A program made the position numbers and the translations under genes. Positions 48,501-57,580 of a stretch of 64,000 nucleotides of DNA are shown piece after piece; position 1 is the stretch's first letter; every line of letters starts with the position of its first letter. The stretch lies in NCBI GenBank assembly GCA_023846275.1, contig CM043869.1, positions 34,870,737 to 34,934,736 of the forward strand, read 5' to 3'. The notes below the pieces were generated by a model. The model was not told the origin of the DNA and did no database searches. It saw only the letters and a list, made by a program, of their open reading frames with translations. This DNA comes from Vanilla planifolia. Taxonomy: Eukaryota > Streptophyta > Magnoliopsida > Asparagales > Orchidaceae.

Positions 48501-51500
48501 CCATTGCTGTTCATAATACCATTTAGAAAGTTGCCAAGGGTGTGTGCTTTTAGTTCAACAAAAATTGTTGGTGCCATCCTGCTCCTCTTAATCTTTGGCC
48601 CACCTTCATCAACTTTAGTGCCAATGGCCAACGTTAATGAATCCCTTAATGATAGAATTTTACTGTTGGATTACCCTTTCCTCCCTTTTGACGATGTCAT
48701 GTCCTAGGATCTAAACATGCTATGCTTGTGCCCCCATGACACACTTATATAATATCATAACCAATGTAGAAGATGCTATTGTCTCCTGGGTGTGGAAACC
48801 CAAAACCCAGCCAAGAATGAGAGCCTTCTTATGGAGAGTTTGCCACAATGCCATTCTCACCTTCAATTTTGTCTATTGATAGAACATTGCCTCTAATAGC
48901 CTTTGTCTCTTGGTTTGACATTGCTCAAAAACTCTTGATCATACTTTGTTCTCCTATAGTTGTGTTGTATAGGTTTTTTGTAGTCTTATTGTTGTCCCAC
49001 TGACTAGCCACTAACCAGTGAACCTCTCTATGATCGTGCCTAACATGCAGGTTACTTTGATCTGGGATTGGTCGAGTTATATGGCTTTCATCACAATCTC
49101 TGCTCTCTATTGGATACGGAAAAACATAAATGCCAAGGTTAATAGCAAACCAATTTATTCCATCCCATCCTTACCTGCTCAAATCCGTTTGAAGGCTTTC
49201 TCTCTATTTGCCCTTATTAGTTTGTAGAATCGGGTCCACTTTTTTCCTTTAGGCCTCTCTCCTCATTTCTCTCTTGGTGGTATCCCCTACCTGCAGGCTG
49301 GATCAAGGTTATCTTTGATTGGTTTGTCAATGGTGGTGGTTTGATTAGCATTGCTGGGTTCACTTAGGATAGTTGGGATAGGTATGTTCCTACTTGGGCT
49401 ACCCATCTAATCACCTTGCCATCACGAAGCTCTATGCTGCACTTCTTGCCATATCTCTAGCTGCTTCTCTTATGGGGTGATGTTTTTGCTGTTGTGGCTA
49501 ACCTCTCCAATGCCCTTATCCATAGGGACCTTGACACCATGCTGGGGGACTGCATGATGACATTGGCGACCTTCACTTCTGTTTTTGTATTTCATGTTAT
49601 TAGAACTGCAAATAATGTGGCAGATTTTGGTTCCAATGTGGTGTCCTTTTTTTATTTCAGGTTGGATAGCAGTATATCCCTTCCCTTGCTTTTGATGCAA
49701 TTCTTATGAGAGGTCATTTTTGTACTCAGCAATTGTTGATTATAAATAATAAGCCCAGTTTGGTATTTAAAAAAAATCTTATTGAAGAATAAAAAATGTA
49801 TGGGAATGATGACGATATGGCATAAGAATTTATGGAATAAGATGAATAAGAAAGCTAAAATGTCATAAAAGAGAAGTGTTAGAGCAGAGGAATAAGGAAT
49901 ATTATGAATAGGAAAAACACATTTTTTTAGTTCAAATCATTTTTTAATATTTTTTGGTGTGTTTCCTATAACACATTAAATTGTTATAAATGCATAAAGG
50001 ATTAATACCCCATATATCTTTGATTACTAAATTCTCAATCAAGTTGGGAAAAAAAATCTTCTAATTGCCTTTCAATAATCCATCAATTGAACTAAAATAA
50101 GTTTTTTGTTTATCCATGCCATTTAAAAATGGCCATGGGATGGATTTGTTGATTCGATTTGGAATGCATATCACGTTTGGTTTGATTTTTATGTCTAACC
50201 CAACTGGCCATTGAACTAATAAAAACCTAAATAGATCAGTTGGTTAAAATTTTGATTAGTTAAGCAAAAAAAATCTAGCAGGACAACTAATGTTTGGTTC
50301 AATCGATCTAATAGAGAACCAATTACTTGTATAATTTTGTTCTTAAATTTGATTAGATTGTCAATTGAGACAGAAAAGATAAAATTATCCATGTTAGTTA
50401 AACTAGGAATTACTAGCTTAATGCAAATACTAAATTAAATCATTCTAATTCTAATTCTAATTCTCACTCAGATTTGTTGATCACAAAGATTGTCATTTCA
50501 GGATTTTTTTATTTCTAATTTTGTATTTGAATAGTTTGTCCAATCTACTAGATTTAGTTGTGGATCAAATCATTATTAGGTCAATGATTAGGGGATTTAT
50601 CTTAATCAGGATTAGAGAGATGCAAAAAGGCATTAGAAGATTAAGGGCATTCAATTCTTAGATTAGAAGTTGGCGACAATGGGTGTTTTTCTACTATTCT
50701 AGTAAAGACCTAATCAAATCATTAAAACTTGGAGGCAGGTAGTTTGATTATGCATACTTAATTTGTACTTGGAATTTATTGGGGATTCAAATGCTTGAAG
50801 ATAAGGAGGGTTTTAAGATGAATTTTATCAATTTTGTTGGGATTAGATGAGATATGAAGGATTGGATTGATATCCATGGTTGTTTTTTTAAACTTATCAT
50901 TTACAAAGCATAGATTAAGGATATAGATCACTTGATTTGATACTTCTTAGGGCTTCTGAAGAATTGGAAGACGAACAAAGACAATTCCAATGGGTGGACA
51001 ACGATAATTCCATGAGGCTAAGGCACATCTCCGAAAGCATTTTGGAAGACATTTCCTAGATGTTTTAGAAGATGCTTCCAAATGCTTTTTAGAAACTCTC
51101 CCAGTGGACAAAAGCATTTTAGAAGCTCTATTCTCAGCAGATAGAAACTTTAGAAGACACTTCTAGATGCTTTGTAGAAACTTTCCCATTGAATAGAAGC
51201 ATTTCAGGAGCCTTATTCTTAGTGGACAGATGCATTTTTGTAATTTAATTAAGATTATTAGTTTTTTTTTCTCCTCTCCAATAGTGGAAAATTCTTATAG
51301 TTTGATAACAAAAGGTTGTTGCATAAGAAAAAACTCTATCAGCAACTTGACCAATGGCAAGCTTAATGCCAAAATCACTAACAACAAAGTTTTCTGATGT
51401 TTTGACGGTTTCAAATCCTTATCTCTTACTTATTTTCAATTTGATAATCATTCAATCCAAATTACAATACATGAGATGAATAATAATAACTTTGGAGAAT

Positions 51501-54500
51501 AATGTAATATATTTTATTGATAATTAAGAAGAGAGACAAGATGAGTTATTTGATAAGGGCAAAGGTAATGCCTAAATAAAACATAACATATAACACTTGG
51601 AAGATTAAGAATTCCATTGGAAGACATGATTGAAAAATTCAATGGAGCTCAAAATCAGATTATTATAGAAATTTGAAACATCATAAAAGAAATATATTTT
51701 GACTTTCATAATATTTTGCAAAGTTTTGAGGTTTGTTCTCTCATCTGAAATACTCAATAAGGTATCACATCCGTTACAAATTATTTTAGAACTCTCAAAA
51801 GTTATGACAAGAGAAAGGAAGGTGACCCTAGGAGACAACACAAAGAAAAGAATAATAGGAATTGGAGATGTAGGTACGACAAACTTTACCCTTTCAAATG
51901 TATTTTTAGTAGAAGGCTTAGAATTTAATTTGATTAGTATTAGTCAACTTTGTGATAATGGATTTGATATTGTTTTTAATACAAAAGCATGCAAAATCAT
52001 GAAAAATAATGTTGAACTACTTATAGGTAAAAGAAAATATGATACATATGTAATTAGTTTTGGACAACTAGAAGCTAGTGGTTTGGAATGCCTAGTGACC
52101 CAATCTAATGAGAATTCATTATGGCATAGAAGATTAGGCCATGTGGGATACTCCACCTTGAAGAAGATTTCAAAATTAGATGTAGTAAGAGGCTTTCCAA
52201 AACCAAGCAAGTCAAATTGGGAGTTGTGTGAATCTTGCCAAAAGGGAAAACAAGTTAAATCCTCTTTCAAATCTCAAAATGAATTAACAACTAGTAGACC
52301 TTTAGAAAAAATCTACTTAGATCTTTTTGGTCCAATACAACCTTTGAGTTTAGGAGGAAAACAATACGGATTTGTTATAGTTGATGATTTTTCTAGATAT
52401 ACTTGGGTGTTTTTCCTTAGACATAAAAATGAAGCCTTTGAGAACTTTGAAGATTTGATTAGAGAGTTAGAAAGACAACATAGTCTAAAATTAATTTGTA
52501 TGCAAAGTGATAATGGGAGTGAATTTAAGAATGAATATTTTAGTGAGTTTTGTAAAGAGAAAGGAATCAAACATCAATTCACATGCCCATATACACCACA
52601 ACAAAATGGCATTGTAGAAAGAAAGAATAGAACATTAGTTGAGATGGGTAGAACCATGTTAGCCGAATATAACTTACCCAAATACTTTTGGGCCGAAGCT
52701 ATTAGCACGGCGTGTTACATCATAAATAGGGTTAATTTGAGACCAAAGTTGAAGAAAACTCCTTATGAATTGCTAAGGAAGAAGAAACCAAATCTTAATT
52801 TGATGAAAAGGCAAGTGTAGGAATCTTTTTAGGGTATTCATCAATTAGAAAAGCATATAGAGTTTTTAATCAAGAATCACATAAAATAGAGGAAACAATG
52901 CATGTTGTGTTTGATGAGACAATTCAACTAGTTAGTGAAAAGCATTTAGAAGATGAAATAGAATTAGTAAAGAATCTAGATTTAGATAAAGAAAAAATGG
53001 AAAATCTAGAAATAGAAAGAGAGAAAGAAAAAGAAAATAATTTATCTAAAGGATGGAAATTTGCAACCTCACATCCAAAGGATTTGATTATAGGAGATGT
53101 GAACCAAGGAGTGAAGACTAGAGCTTCAATTAGAGATATAGATTATAGTGCCTTTGTGTCATTTTTTGAACCCAGTTCTATAGAAGAAGCCCTTGCAGAT
53201 GATTATTGGGTTCAAGCTATGAATGAAGAGCTAGACCAATTTGAAAGAAATCAAGTTTGGGAATTAGTACCAAGACCTAGTGATCAACAAGTAATTGGTA
53301 CTAGATGGTTCTATAAAAATAAATTAGATGAAAATGGTGTAATAATTAGGAATAAGGCTAGACTTGTTGCTAAGGGATATAGTCAAATAGAAGGTATTGA
53401 TTTTGAGGATTCATTTGCACCCGTAGCTAGGTTAGAAGCAATTAGATTACTTCTAGCATATTCATGTTATAAAAACTTTAGGCTGTTTCAAATGGATGTA
53501 AAAAGTGCTTTCTTGAATGGGATAATAGAAGAAGATGTGTTTGTAGAACAACCCCCAGGTTTTGAGGATCATGCACAAAGTAATTATGTTTATAAGCTTA
53601 AGAAAGCTCTTTACGGCCTCAAGCAAGCTCCACGTGCATGGTACCATAGGTTGAGTAACTATCTAGTAGATAGTGGCTTTAGAAAAGGTAAATCGGATAC
53701 TACATTATTTCTAAAGTCATTAGGAGATGATTTATTAATTGTTCAAATTTATGTTGATGATATTATTTTTGGTAGCACAAAAGAAGAAATGTGTAGAGAA
53801 TTTGGAGATCTTATGACTAAGGAATTTGAAATGAGTATGATGGGTGAGCTAAATTTTTTCTTAGGGCTACAAATAAAACGACTAAAAGATGGTATTTTCA
53901 TTTCTCAAACAAAATACTTGAAAGAAATATTTAAAAAATATGGCTATGAGAATATGAAAATTAGGAAAATTCCCATCAATCAATCCACTCATTTAGATCT
54001 AGATGAACAAGGGAAAACAATAGATCAAAGATTTTATAGAGGACTTATAGGATCTTTATTGTACCTTACAGCTAGTAGACTTGACATTCTATTCAGTGTT
54101 GGATTATGTGCTAGGTTCCAAGCAAACCCAAAGGAAAGTCATTTGAAAGCTGTTAAAGCAATTTTCAAATATTTAAAGGGAACCATGACACTAGGATTAT
54201 GGTATCCTAGAAATGAACTCTCTTGTGAGCTCGTTGGCTATACAGATTTAGATTTTGGAGGATCTAGAGTGGATAGGAAGAGCACATCAGGAACATGTCA
54301 ATTTTTAGGACATTGTCTTGTTTCATGGTCAAGCAAAAAACAAAATTGTATAGCCTTGTCAACAACAGAAGCTGAATATGTTGCAGCTGGAAGTTGTGTT
54401 GCTCAAATACTATGGTTAAGACAACAACTTCAAGACTATGGTTTAGAAGTCACACATATACCTATTAGAATTGACAATACTAGTACATTAGCATTAGCTA

Positions 54501-56870
54501 AGAATCAAATTCATCATTCTAGAACTAAGCACATAGATGTTAGATATCACTTTATTAGAGACCAAGTGGCCAAAGGATTAGTAGAATTAGAGTATGTTCC
54601 TACTAAGCTTGAATTGGCTGATATTTTTACCAAACCCTTACCATCGGAGCTATTTCAAACATTGAGAGAATAATAAGGAATTTTAGACATTGCTTAGGGT
54701 TCACTCCCTTTTGATGGTGTCAAAGGGGGAGAATAGTTAGAAGTGAGGGGGAGCATAATATGCATCAAGATAGGGGGAGCATATTTTTTTCTCCCTATGA
54801 ATTGTATTTTAAACACTTATTTTTATTTAAAACATTTATGTCTTGCCATCATCAAAAGGGGGAGATTGTTACACCCTTGTGTTTGATGAGTCAAGCATAA
54901 ATGTGTATATTTTATTTGGGCTTGATTTTAAGTAAAATTGTTAATAATTAATTAAATCAAGCCATGTATTTTAGATGTCTAAAATAATGGTCTCTAAGGG
55001 CCTTGAGGTCATGGCATACTTCAAGGAAATTTGAGACATGCACAAGATTTTTTATAATTGAATTTCTTTTTATTTCTCTTGAATTTGATATGTCCAAACT
55101 TTGAGATTATGAGGCACACTAGTAGTATTAACATTTAAAAATATTTTAAATTTATTTAATACTGAATTTTGATTTTTGGGTCAAGCATATTTGACAAAAT
55201 GTATAGACATTGGTTTTTTATTTTTTAATATTATTTTGGAATTGTTTTTCATGAATTTCTTTTCATAGCTATTTAAATAACTTATAATACTATAAGAATA
55301 TAAAATTATTTTTATACACTTATATTCAAATTATTGGCACAAAAATTCGTCAAAAATACCCTAAAACAGCCGAAGTCTCGGGAAAATACACTGTAGCAAT
55401 GGGCGGGTCGACCCGGCGCGAAAACAGCCCGTCCAGGTCTTTTAGAAATTAAAAATTTAATCTAAAAATAAAAAATTTGGTTGACCCGGAAAGGCCGCAC
55501 CAAGCCCGCCGAGAGGAGCTCGGCTAGCGTTGGTCAACGGTCAAATCAACAGTGACTGGCTAAGCCAAGCCCGCCCAAAGCCCGCCGAGAGGAGCTCGGC
55601 TAGGTCAAACTGCAGCGCGGTCAACGGTCAATGAACAATGCTTGGCTAAGTCAATCCGAACCAGGTGGTGAAGTCCCGGTCAAGGAAGGGGGGAGCCAGC
55701 CCCACAGAGGCTCGAAAGCTACAGGGCGCAAATTCTTTATAAAGCAATGCGCCAATTTCATTTCTGCAGTGTGGGACTAAAAATCCCACCTTATAACTTC
55801 GGCAGGATCCAAAGGCGCAGATCAAGCCCGACCAGATCCAACGGGCGAGAATTGTTTCGAACGGCTGCTTCGCAAGGTTAATCGGCGCCGTTCGTTCACC
55901 GCGCGGATCCAATGCTCCAGATCAAAATCGAACGGCCGTTTAATCGGCGCCGTTCATTCAGCGCCCGGATCCTACGCACGGGATTAAATCGCGAAAACGG
56001 TAATAGCGAGATTTAATCCGTGCCGTTCGATTACTCGCCCGGATCCAACGCTCTGGATTAAGCCCGAACGGTAAAATGCGTAAATCAATCTGCGCCGTTC
56101 GTTTTTGGGCCCTGATCGGACGGTGGCTGCTTTCCGTCCGTTGCCCAAACGGCTAATTAATTTTTGGAGCCGTTGGGGGTGTTTTTAGAGCTCAAATTTA
56201 AGCTCTATAAATAGGGAAAATTTATGTATTTTTCAGTTTAACCTTTGCTAAATTTTCCAAAGATTTCAGATCTCAAAATTCGAGCACTCAAGCAAAAACG
56301 GTGCATCCAAGCTCAAATAGCAAAGCGGCAAGAAAGCTTTTGGAATTAGAGATTTTTGAATTGTTTCTCAATTTCTATCCCTCTAATTTGTCGATTGTGT
56401 GTGCCTCCTCTTTTCTCCTATTTCTCTTAAGTTATTTGCCAATTTTTCGTACTTTTCGTTTTGGGGCAAGGGCATCCCGGCAGTTGTGCAAAAGCCCCGG
56501 GTTTGAGTTGAGCCCGGTAAAAACTCAAGTAGGTTTGAGGTGAACCGTAGGAAAAACCTCACTTGTAATCGGTGCATTTAGTGGATTTTTCCCAACACCG
56601 GTTGGGGGTGGACGTAGACTCGGTTTTGAGTCGAACCACTTAAAAATTTGTGTGTTCAACTCTCTTTACTCTTGCTTAAAGGTTTTTAAGTTTAATTTCG
56701 AAATTCATAAAATTTTAAATACACAATTCACCCCCCCCTCTTGTGGGATTTCCTTGGCACGAAACACTTCAATCTTCTGCTATTGATTGTGCACTGTTCT
56801 GCTACAGGGTTGCCACCGTTTAAGAGGAAGAAAAGCTGGATCATTTCTGTATCTCGATGTGCATATTGAG
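30204..56870 (+). CDS. MTPC2: Zinc transporter of the cation diffusion facilitator family, MTPC2/MTP5-like (eight exons, C-terminus missing)
   Basis: This is a Zn2+/H+ antiporter-type CDF protein. Arabidopsis MTP5 (MTPC2) works with MTP12 in zinc loading of the Golgi; the same role here is inferred. Exons: 30204-30551, 32483-32552, 35171-35268, 35398-35549, 35926-36041, 47465-47561, 47918-48002, 56808-56870, together 343 codons with consistent phases. Features: His-rich segment 56-67; HxxxD metal site H111/D115 (ADAAHSATD) in TM2; His-rich loop 184-206; second HxxxD H246/D250 (WHHRAD) in TM5; start of the cytosolic domain [11 protein letters not shown]...LYLDVHIE. An in-frame TAA at 30189-30191 makes ATG 30204 the first possible start. 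No further exon (about 50 residues plus stop expected) was found before 64000. Introns total over 25 kb and are full of transposons. Confidence 0.9.
30611..31900 (-). mobile_element. L1-clade LINE fragment in intron 1
   Basis: On the minus strand, broken frames match the end of a plant L1 ORF2. From right to left: [20 protein letters not shown] (between RT and zf-RVT), [10 protein letters not shown] (31108-31344) and an RNase H remnant with [17 protein letters not shown]. The T-run 30611-30617 may be the remains of the poly(A) tail in antisense. It is inserted opposite to the host gene, with no function left. Confidence 0.7.
31901..32482 (+). other. Remainder of intron 1
   Basis: AT-rich intron sequence with no feature recognised except the acceptor of exon 2. 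Confidence 0.6.
32483..32552 (+). CDS. MTPC2: MTPC2-like exon 2
   Basis: Seventy bases encode [20 protein letters not shown] and HPY plus one base of a Gly codon. The acceptor is ATGCAG. The donor is GTCTCT, weak against the usual GTAAGT, but both flanking phases agree with it. Confidence 0.9.
32553..33479 (+). other. First part of intron 2
   Basis: AT-rich with no recognisable element. Confidence 0.5.
33480..34560 (-). mobile_element. RTE-clade LINE reverse transcriptase fragment in intron 2
   Basis: The minus strand carries a decayed RTE-type RT, from right to left: [12 protein letters not shown] (about 34190-34240), [20 protein letters not shown] (about 34000-34070), [20 protein letters not shown] (about 33830-33890), [10 protein letters not shown] (the ADD-type active site decayed to TND) and the following ..ENGFKIQ. 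Several stops interrupt it. The clade assignment rests on these blocks. Confidence 0.78.
34561..35170 (+). other. End of intron 2
   Basis: AT-rich, possibly with further RTE remnants on the minus strand. No gene. Confidence 0.45.
35171..35268 (+). CDS. MTPC2: MTPC2-like exon 3
   Basis: Encodes [19 protein letters not shown] and [14 protein letters not shown] (TM3). The acceptor is TTTTCAG, the donor GTATAT, and it ends in phase 0. The following 129-base intron is stop-free in the same frame. Confidence 0.92.
35398..35549 (+). CDS. MTPC2: MTPC2-like exon 4
   Basis: Encodes [15 protein letters not shown], the His-rich loop [19 protein letters not shown] and TM4 ([17 protein letters not shown]). 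The acceptor is TTTCAG and the donor GTATGT after two bases of a Gly codon. A decayed copy lies 220 bases downstream. Confidence 0.92.
35618..35768 (+). pseudogene. Decayed duplicate of exon 4
   Basis: This segment aligns with exon 4 along its whole length at an offset of 220 bases (151 against 152 bases). It keeps the exon's TTAG acceptor and a GTATAA donor. In the host frame it reads GLLT followed by TAA (35630-35632), and further stops follow. Recognisable pieces include DIVNHAL and the HH..HN core of the His loop. It is a tandem exon duplication that has lost coding ability. If spliced in, it would end translation. Confidence 0.9.
35926..36041 (+). CDS. MTPC2: MTPC2-like exon 5
   Basis: Completes the Gly codon, then encodes [19 protein letters not shown] and [19 protein letters not shown], including the second metal site H246xxxD250 in TM5. 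The acceptor is CATAG, unusually poor in pyrimidines. The donor is GTAAGA. Confidence 0.9.
36516..36812. repeat. Tandem duplication, two 148-bp copies, in intron 5
   Basis: Copies start at TGTGCAGATGGTAGTCATGT (36516 and 36664) and share most of their sequence, ending near GGGCTCACAAAATCAA and the following purines. Confidence 0.9.
36965..38030 (-). repeat. Long direct repeat, left copy (probable 3' LTR of the intron 5 gypsy)
   Basis: This segment aligns, with many differences, to 45330-46420 in the same orientation. Shared stretches include ATCGAGTCT (37402 and 45785), GCAAATGTATGATC-like sequence near the left end, and a run ending near GGTAGTGTC. The two copies flank antisense gypsy coding remnants and are probably its LTRs. 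Exact ends are unclear. Confidence 0.6.
40095..44600 (-). repeat. Three diverged tandem copies (about 1.55 kb) of a gypsy RT segment
   Basis: The anchor ATACYAGATTACATCACA recurs at about 40098, 41631 and 43238 (spacings about 1,533 and 1,607). Each copy continues with the same order of blocks. On the minus strand each shows RT pieces such as [17 protein letters not shown] and remnants of the YDDIL active site. The copies are clearly diverged, so this amplification is old. Confidence 0.75.
45273..45284 (-). other. Possible primer binding site
   Basis: GATCTGGTACAA on the plus strand resembles the reverse complement of the tRNA-Met-type site TGGTATCAGAGC with several differences. It lies just left of the right long direct repeat, where the site of a minus-strand element should be. 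Confidence 0.35.
45330..46420 (-). repeat. Long direct repeat, right copy (probable 5' LTR of the intron 5 gypsy)
   Basis: Diverged copy of 36965-38030 in the same orientation (see that entry). It contains CCTATATAAGG, a TATA-like motif, near 45870. Confidence 0.6.
46472..46865. repeat. Tandem duplication, two copies, 206-bp period
   Basis: CCTGTCTTGTC starts both copies (46472 and 46678). They share AAATTGAGCACCTGATCCAG and the following TTTATAAAGGATTG with few differences. Confidence 0.92.
46866..47464 (+). other. End of intron 5
   Basis: AT-rich intron sequence leading to the exon 6 acceptor; no feature recognised. Confidence 0.55.
47465..47561 (+). CDS. MTPC2: MTPC2-like exon 6
   Basis: Encodes [20 protein letters not shown] and [12 protein letters not shown] (TM6 and the start of the cytosolic part). 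The acceptor is TTGTAG and the donor GTAATG. It follows an 11.4-kb intron filled with a decayed gypsy element. Confidence 0.92.
47918..48002 (+). CDS. MTPC2: MTPC2-like exon 7
   Basis: Encodes [20 protein letters not shown] and TITQVEGVM of the cytosolic C-terminal domain. The acceptor is GATTCAG, the donor GTAAGT, ending in phase 0. Confidence 0.92.
48410..49775 (+). mobile_element. L1-clade LINE 3' fragment in intron 7
   Basis: Plus-strand frames, broken by stops, match the end of a plant L1 ORF2: [20 protein letters not shown] (about 48477-48540), [20 protein letters not shown] continuing into a WRVCHNAI zf-RVT start (about 48774-48860), NRVHFFPLG and then an RNase H remnant (about 49230-49700). 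The short A-run near 49769 may be what is left of the tail. It is inserted in the same direction as the host gene. Confidence 0.75.
49776..51062 (+). other. Non-coding part of intron 7
   Basis: AT-rich sequence in which I recognise no coding remnant. Confidence 0.5.
51063..51234. repeat. Two tandem 86-bp copies in intron 7
   Basis: TTTAGAAGATGCTTCC (51063) and TTTAGAAGACACTTCT (51149) begin two diverged copies. Shorter related motifs (AAGCATTTTAGAAGC) are scattered around them. Confidence 0.7.
51699..52820 (+). pseudogene. pol: Copia pol, part 1: GAG-pre-integrase and integrase
   Basis: An open frame of 373 codons; homology starts about 28 codons in. It holds the HHCC zinc region ([16 protein letters not shown], then CESCQKGK) and the integrase core with D in YLDLFGP, D in MQSDNGSEF and E in [11 protein letters not shown]. 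The protease active-site region just before is damaged. After PNLN the frame breaks. The sequence expected around FGC in copia integrases is absent and the next conserved block is in another frame, so a deletion of several dozen bases with a frameshift is likely. Confidence 0.88.
52799..54673 (+). pseudogene. pol: Copia pol, part 2: reverse transcriptase and RNase H
   Basis: The frame reopens at about 52799 ([14 protein letters not shown]) and the first ATG is 52898. It runs to TAA 54671-54673. RT blocks: [45 protein letters not shown], and the YVDD box in [12 protein letters not shown]. RNase [43 protein letters not shown]. This part is free of stops and looks young. Without gag and protease it would act only in trans, if at all. 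Confidence 0.9.
54722..54866 (+). promoter_or_regulatory. Repeated polypurine tracts before the copia LTR
   Basis: Four related purine motifs follow pol: AAAGGGGGAGAAT (54722), GAGGGGGAGC (54745), TAGGGGGAGC (54771) and AAAAGGGGGAGAT (54854-54866). The last abuts the LTR and is the functional site by position. Extra upstream copies are known from Sireviruses. Confidence 0.8.
55502..55655 (+). repeat. GC-rich direct repeats in the copia LTR
   Basis: AAGCCCGCCGAGAGGAGCTC occurs at 55502 and 55578. A second motif, GGTCAACGGTCAA, occurs at 55532 and 55619, each followed by GGCTAAG. Confidence 0.85.
55805..56110 (+). repeat. Array of GGATCC...CGCCGTTCG units in the copia LTR
   Basis: GGATCC starts at 55805, 55905, 55967 and 56041. 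Each is followed by an (A/C)GATC- or GGATTA-type motif and closed by (C/T)GCCGTTC. The spacing of 62-100 bases is irregular. The array ends about 100 bases before the TATA box, the place of upstream promoter repeats. Confidence 0.75.
56206..56212 (+). promoter_or_regulatory. Putative TATA box of the copia LTR
   Basis: TATAAAT within CTCTATAAATAGGG, a strong plant TATA match. It faces exon 8 of the transporter, about 600 bases downstream. Confidence 0.7.
56808..56870 (+). CDS. MTPC2: MTPC2-like exon 8
   Basis: Encodes [20 protein letters not shown] and a final E, the conserved core of the CDF cytosolic domain. The acceptor is GCTACAG and the donor GTATGA, phase 0. It begins about 41 bases after the end of a copia LTR. 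Confidence 0.9.
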
Positions 56871-57580
56871 GTATGATACTTATTTCCTTATGTCCTTGTT
56901 TTTTATCTTTATAAAGTTGTCCTATGGCTACTGAAATCATATTGAGGCCTCACTTGAATAGTTTTGGAGAATTAATTTTACTTCTAAGTTTGTAGCATGG
57001 GTAATTGTAGAATGATAGTATTTGTGGTATTTTCCTTTCTTTTGGGTAGAATCTACTTTTACAAATTTTTATTGGCTGGAATAATCTATTAACTACTTTT
57101 TAAACAACCTTGAAATTGTGACAATGTTGCTTAATAACCAGTTTAGTTTTCATTATTTGCTGGAATGCTACCACAGCTTTCTATTGAGAGAAGAATAATT
57201 TGGGATGATATGTTGAATTCATTGATTAGTATCCAAGTGTTATTGCAAAAAATGACCATCTGGATATGTGATGGAGATTGTTCGACATCCAGAGTATGTG
57301 AAAGTCTGTGAGTACTAGGTTTTTGACTGGGGGAAGATGGTGCTCCATCTGAAAGAGAGCTTTATTGGGTGGTTACCTGTTGAGGATTTTCTGATGCTTA
57401 ATTCGGTTACTGTTTTTCAAGAGGCTTAGTGTTTTGAGTGGTCAAAGAGGCAAAGAATAAAATGTGCAGAGAAGTGGAATGTTTCAGGTTGGTCCTATTG
57501 AGGCTGTCAACTGGCTTCTAAGGAAGGTGATTTCTATTACCTGAAGCACCACATTGTCAAGTATGTTGTGTGGTTCCTCA
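56871..57580 (+). other. Start of intron 8
   Basis: AT-rich, no recognisable exon or element. I looked here for the missing C-terminal part of the transporter and did not find it. Confidence 0.5.

Larger units (their letters stand above)
51780..56766 (+). mobile_element. 5'-truncated Ty1/copia element (SIRE/Maximus-like) in intron 7
   Basis: Integrase, RT and RNase H are followed by several purine tracts and a 3' LTR of about 1.9 kb, in the same direction as the host gene. Gag, protease and the 5' LTR were not found. Homology starts at the damaged protease/integrase junction ([15 protein letters not shown]) near 51780. The RT and RNase H motifs ([33 protein letters not shown]) and the multiple purine tracts point to the SIRE/Maximus lineage (Sireviruses). 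One internal deletion splits pol, so the copy cannot move on its own. The right end is estimated. Confidence 0.88.
54867..56766 (+). repeat. 3' LTR of the copia element (about 1.9 kb)
   Basis: Starts with TGTTACACCC right after the purine tract. The left half is AT-rich, the right half GC-rich with internal repeats and a TATA box at 56206-56212 (CTCTATAAATAG). A C-rich stretch (CACCCCCCCCTC, near 56730) lies close to the end, as in related elements. The right end is placed at GAAACA (56766) by this pattern; the unpaired LTR cannot confirm it. Confidence 0.75.
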
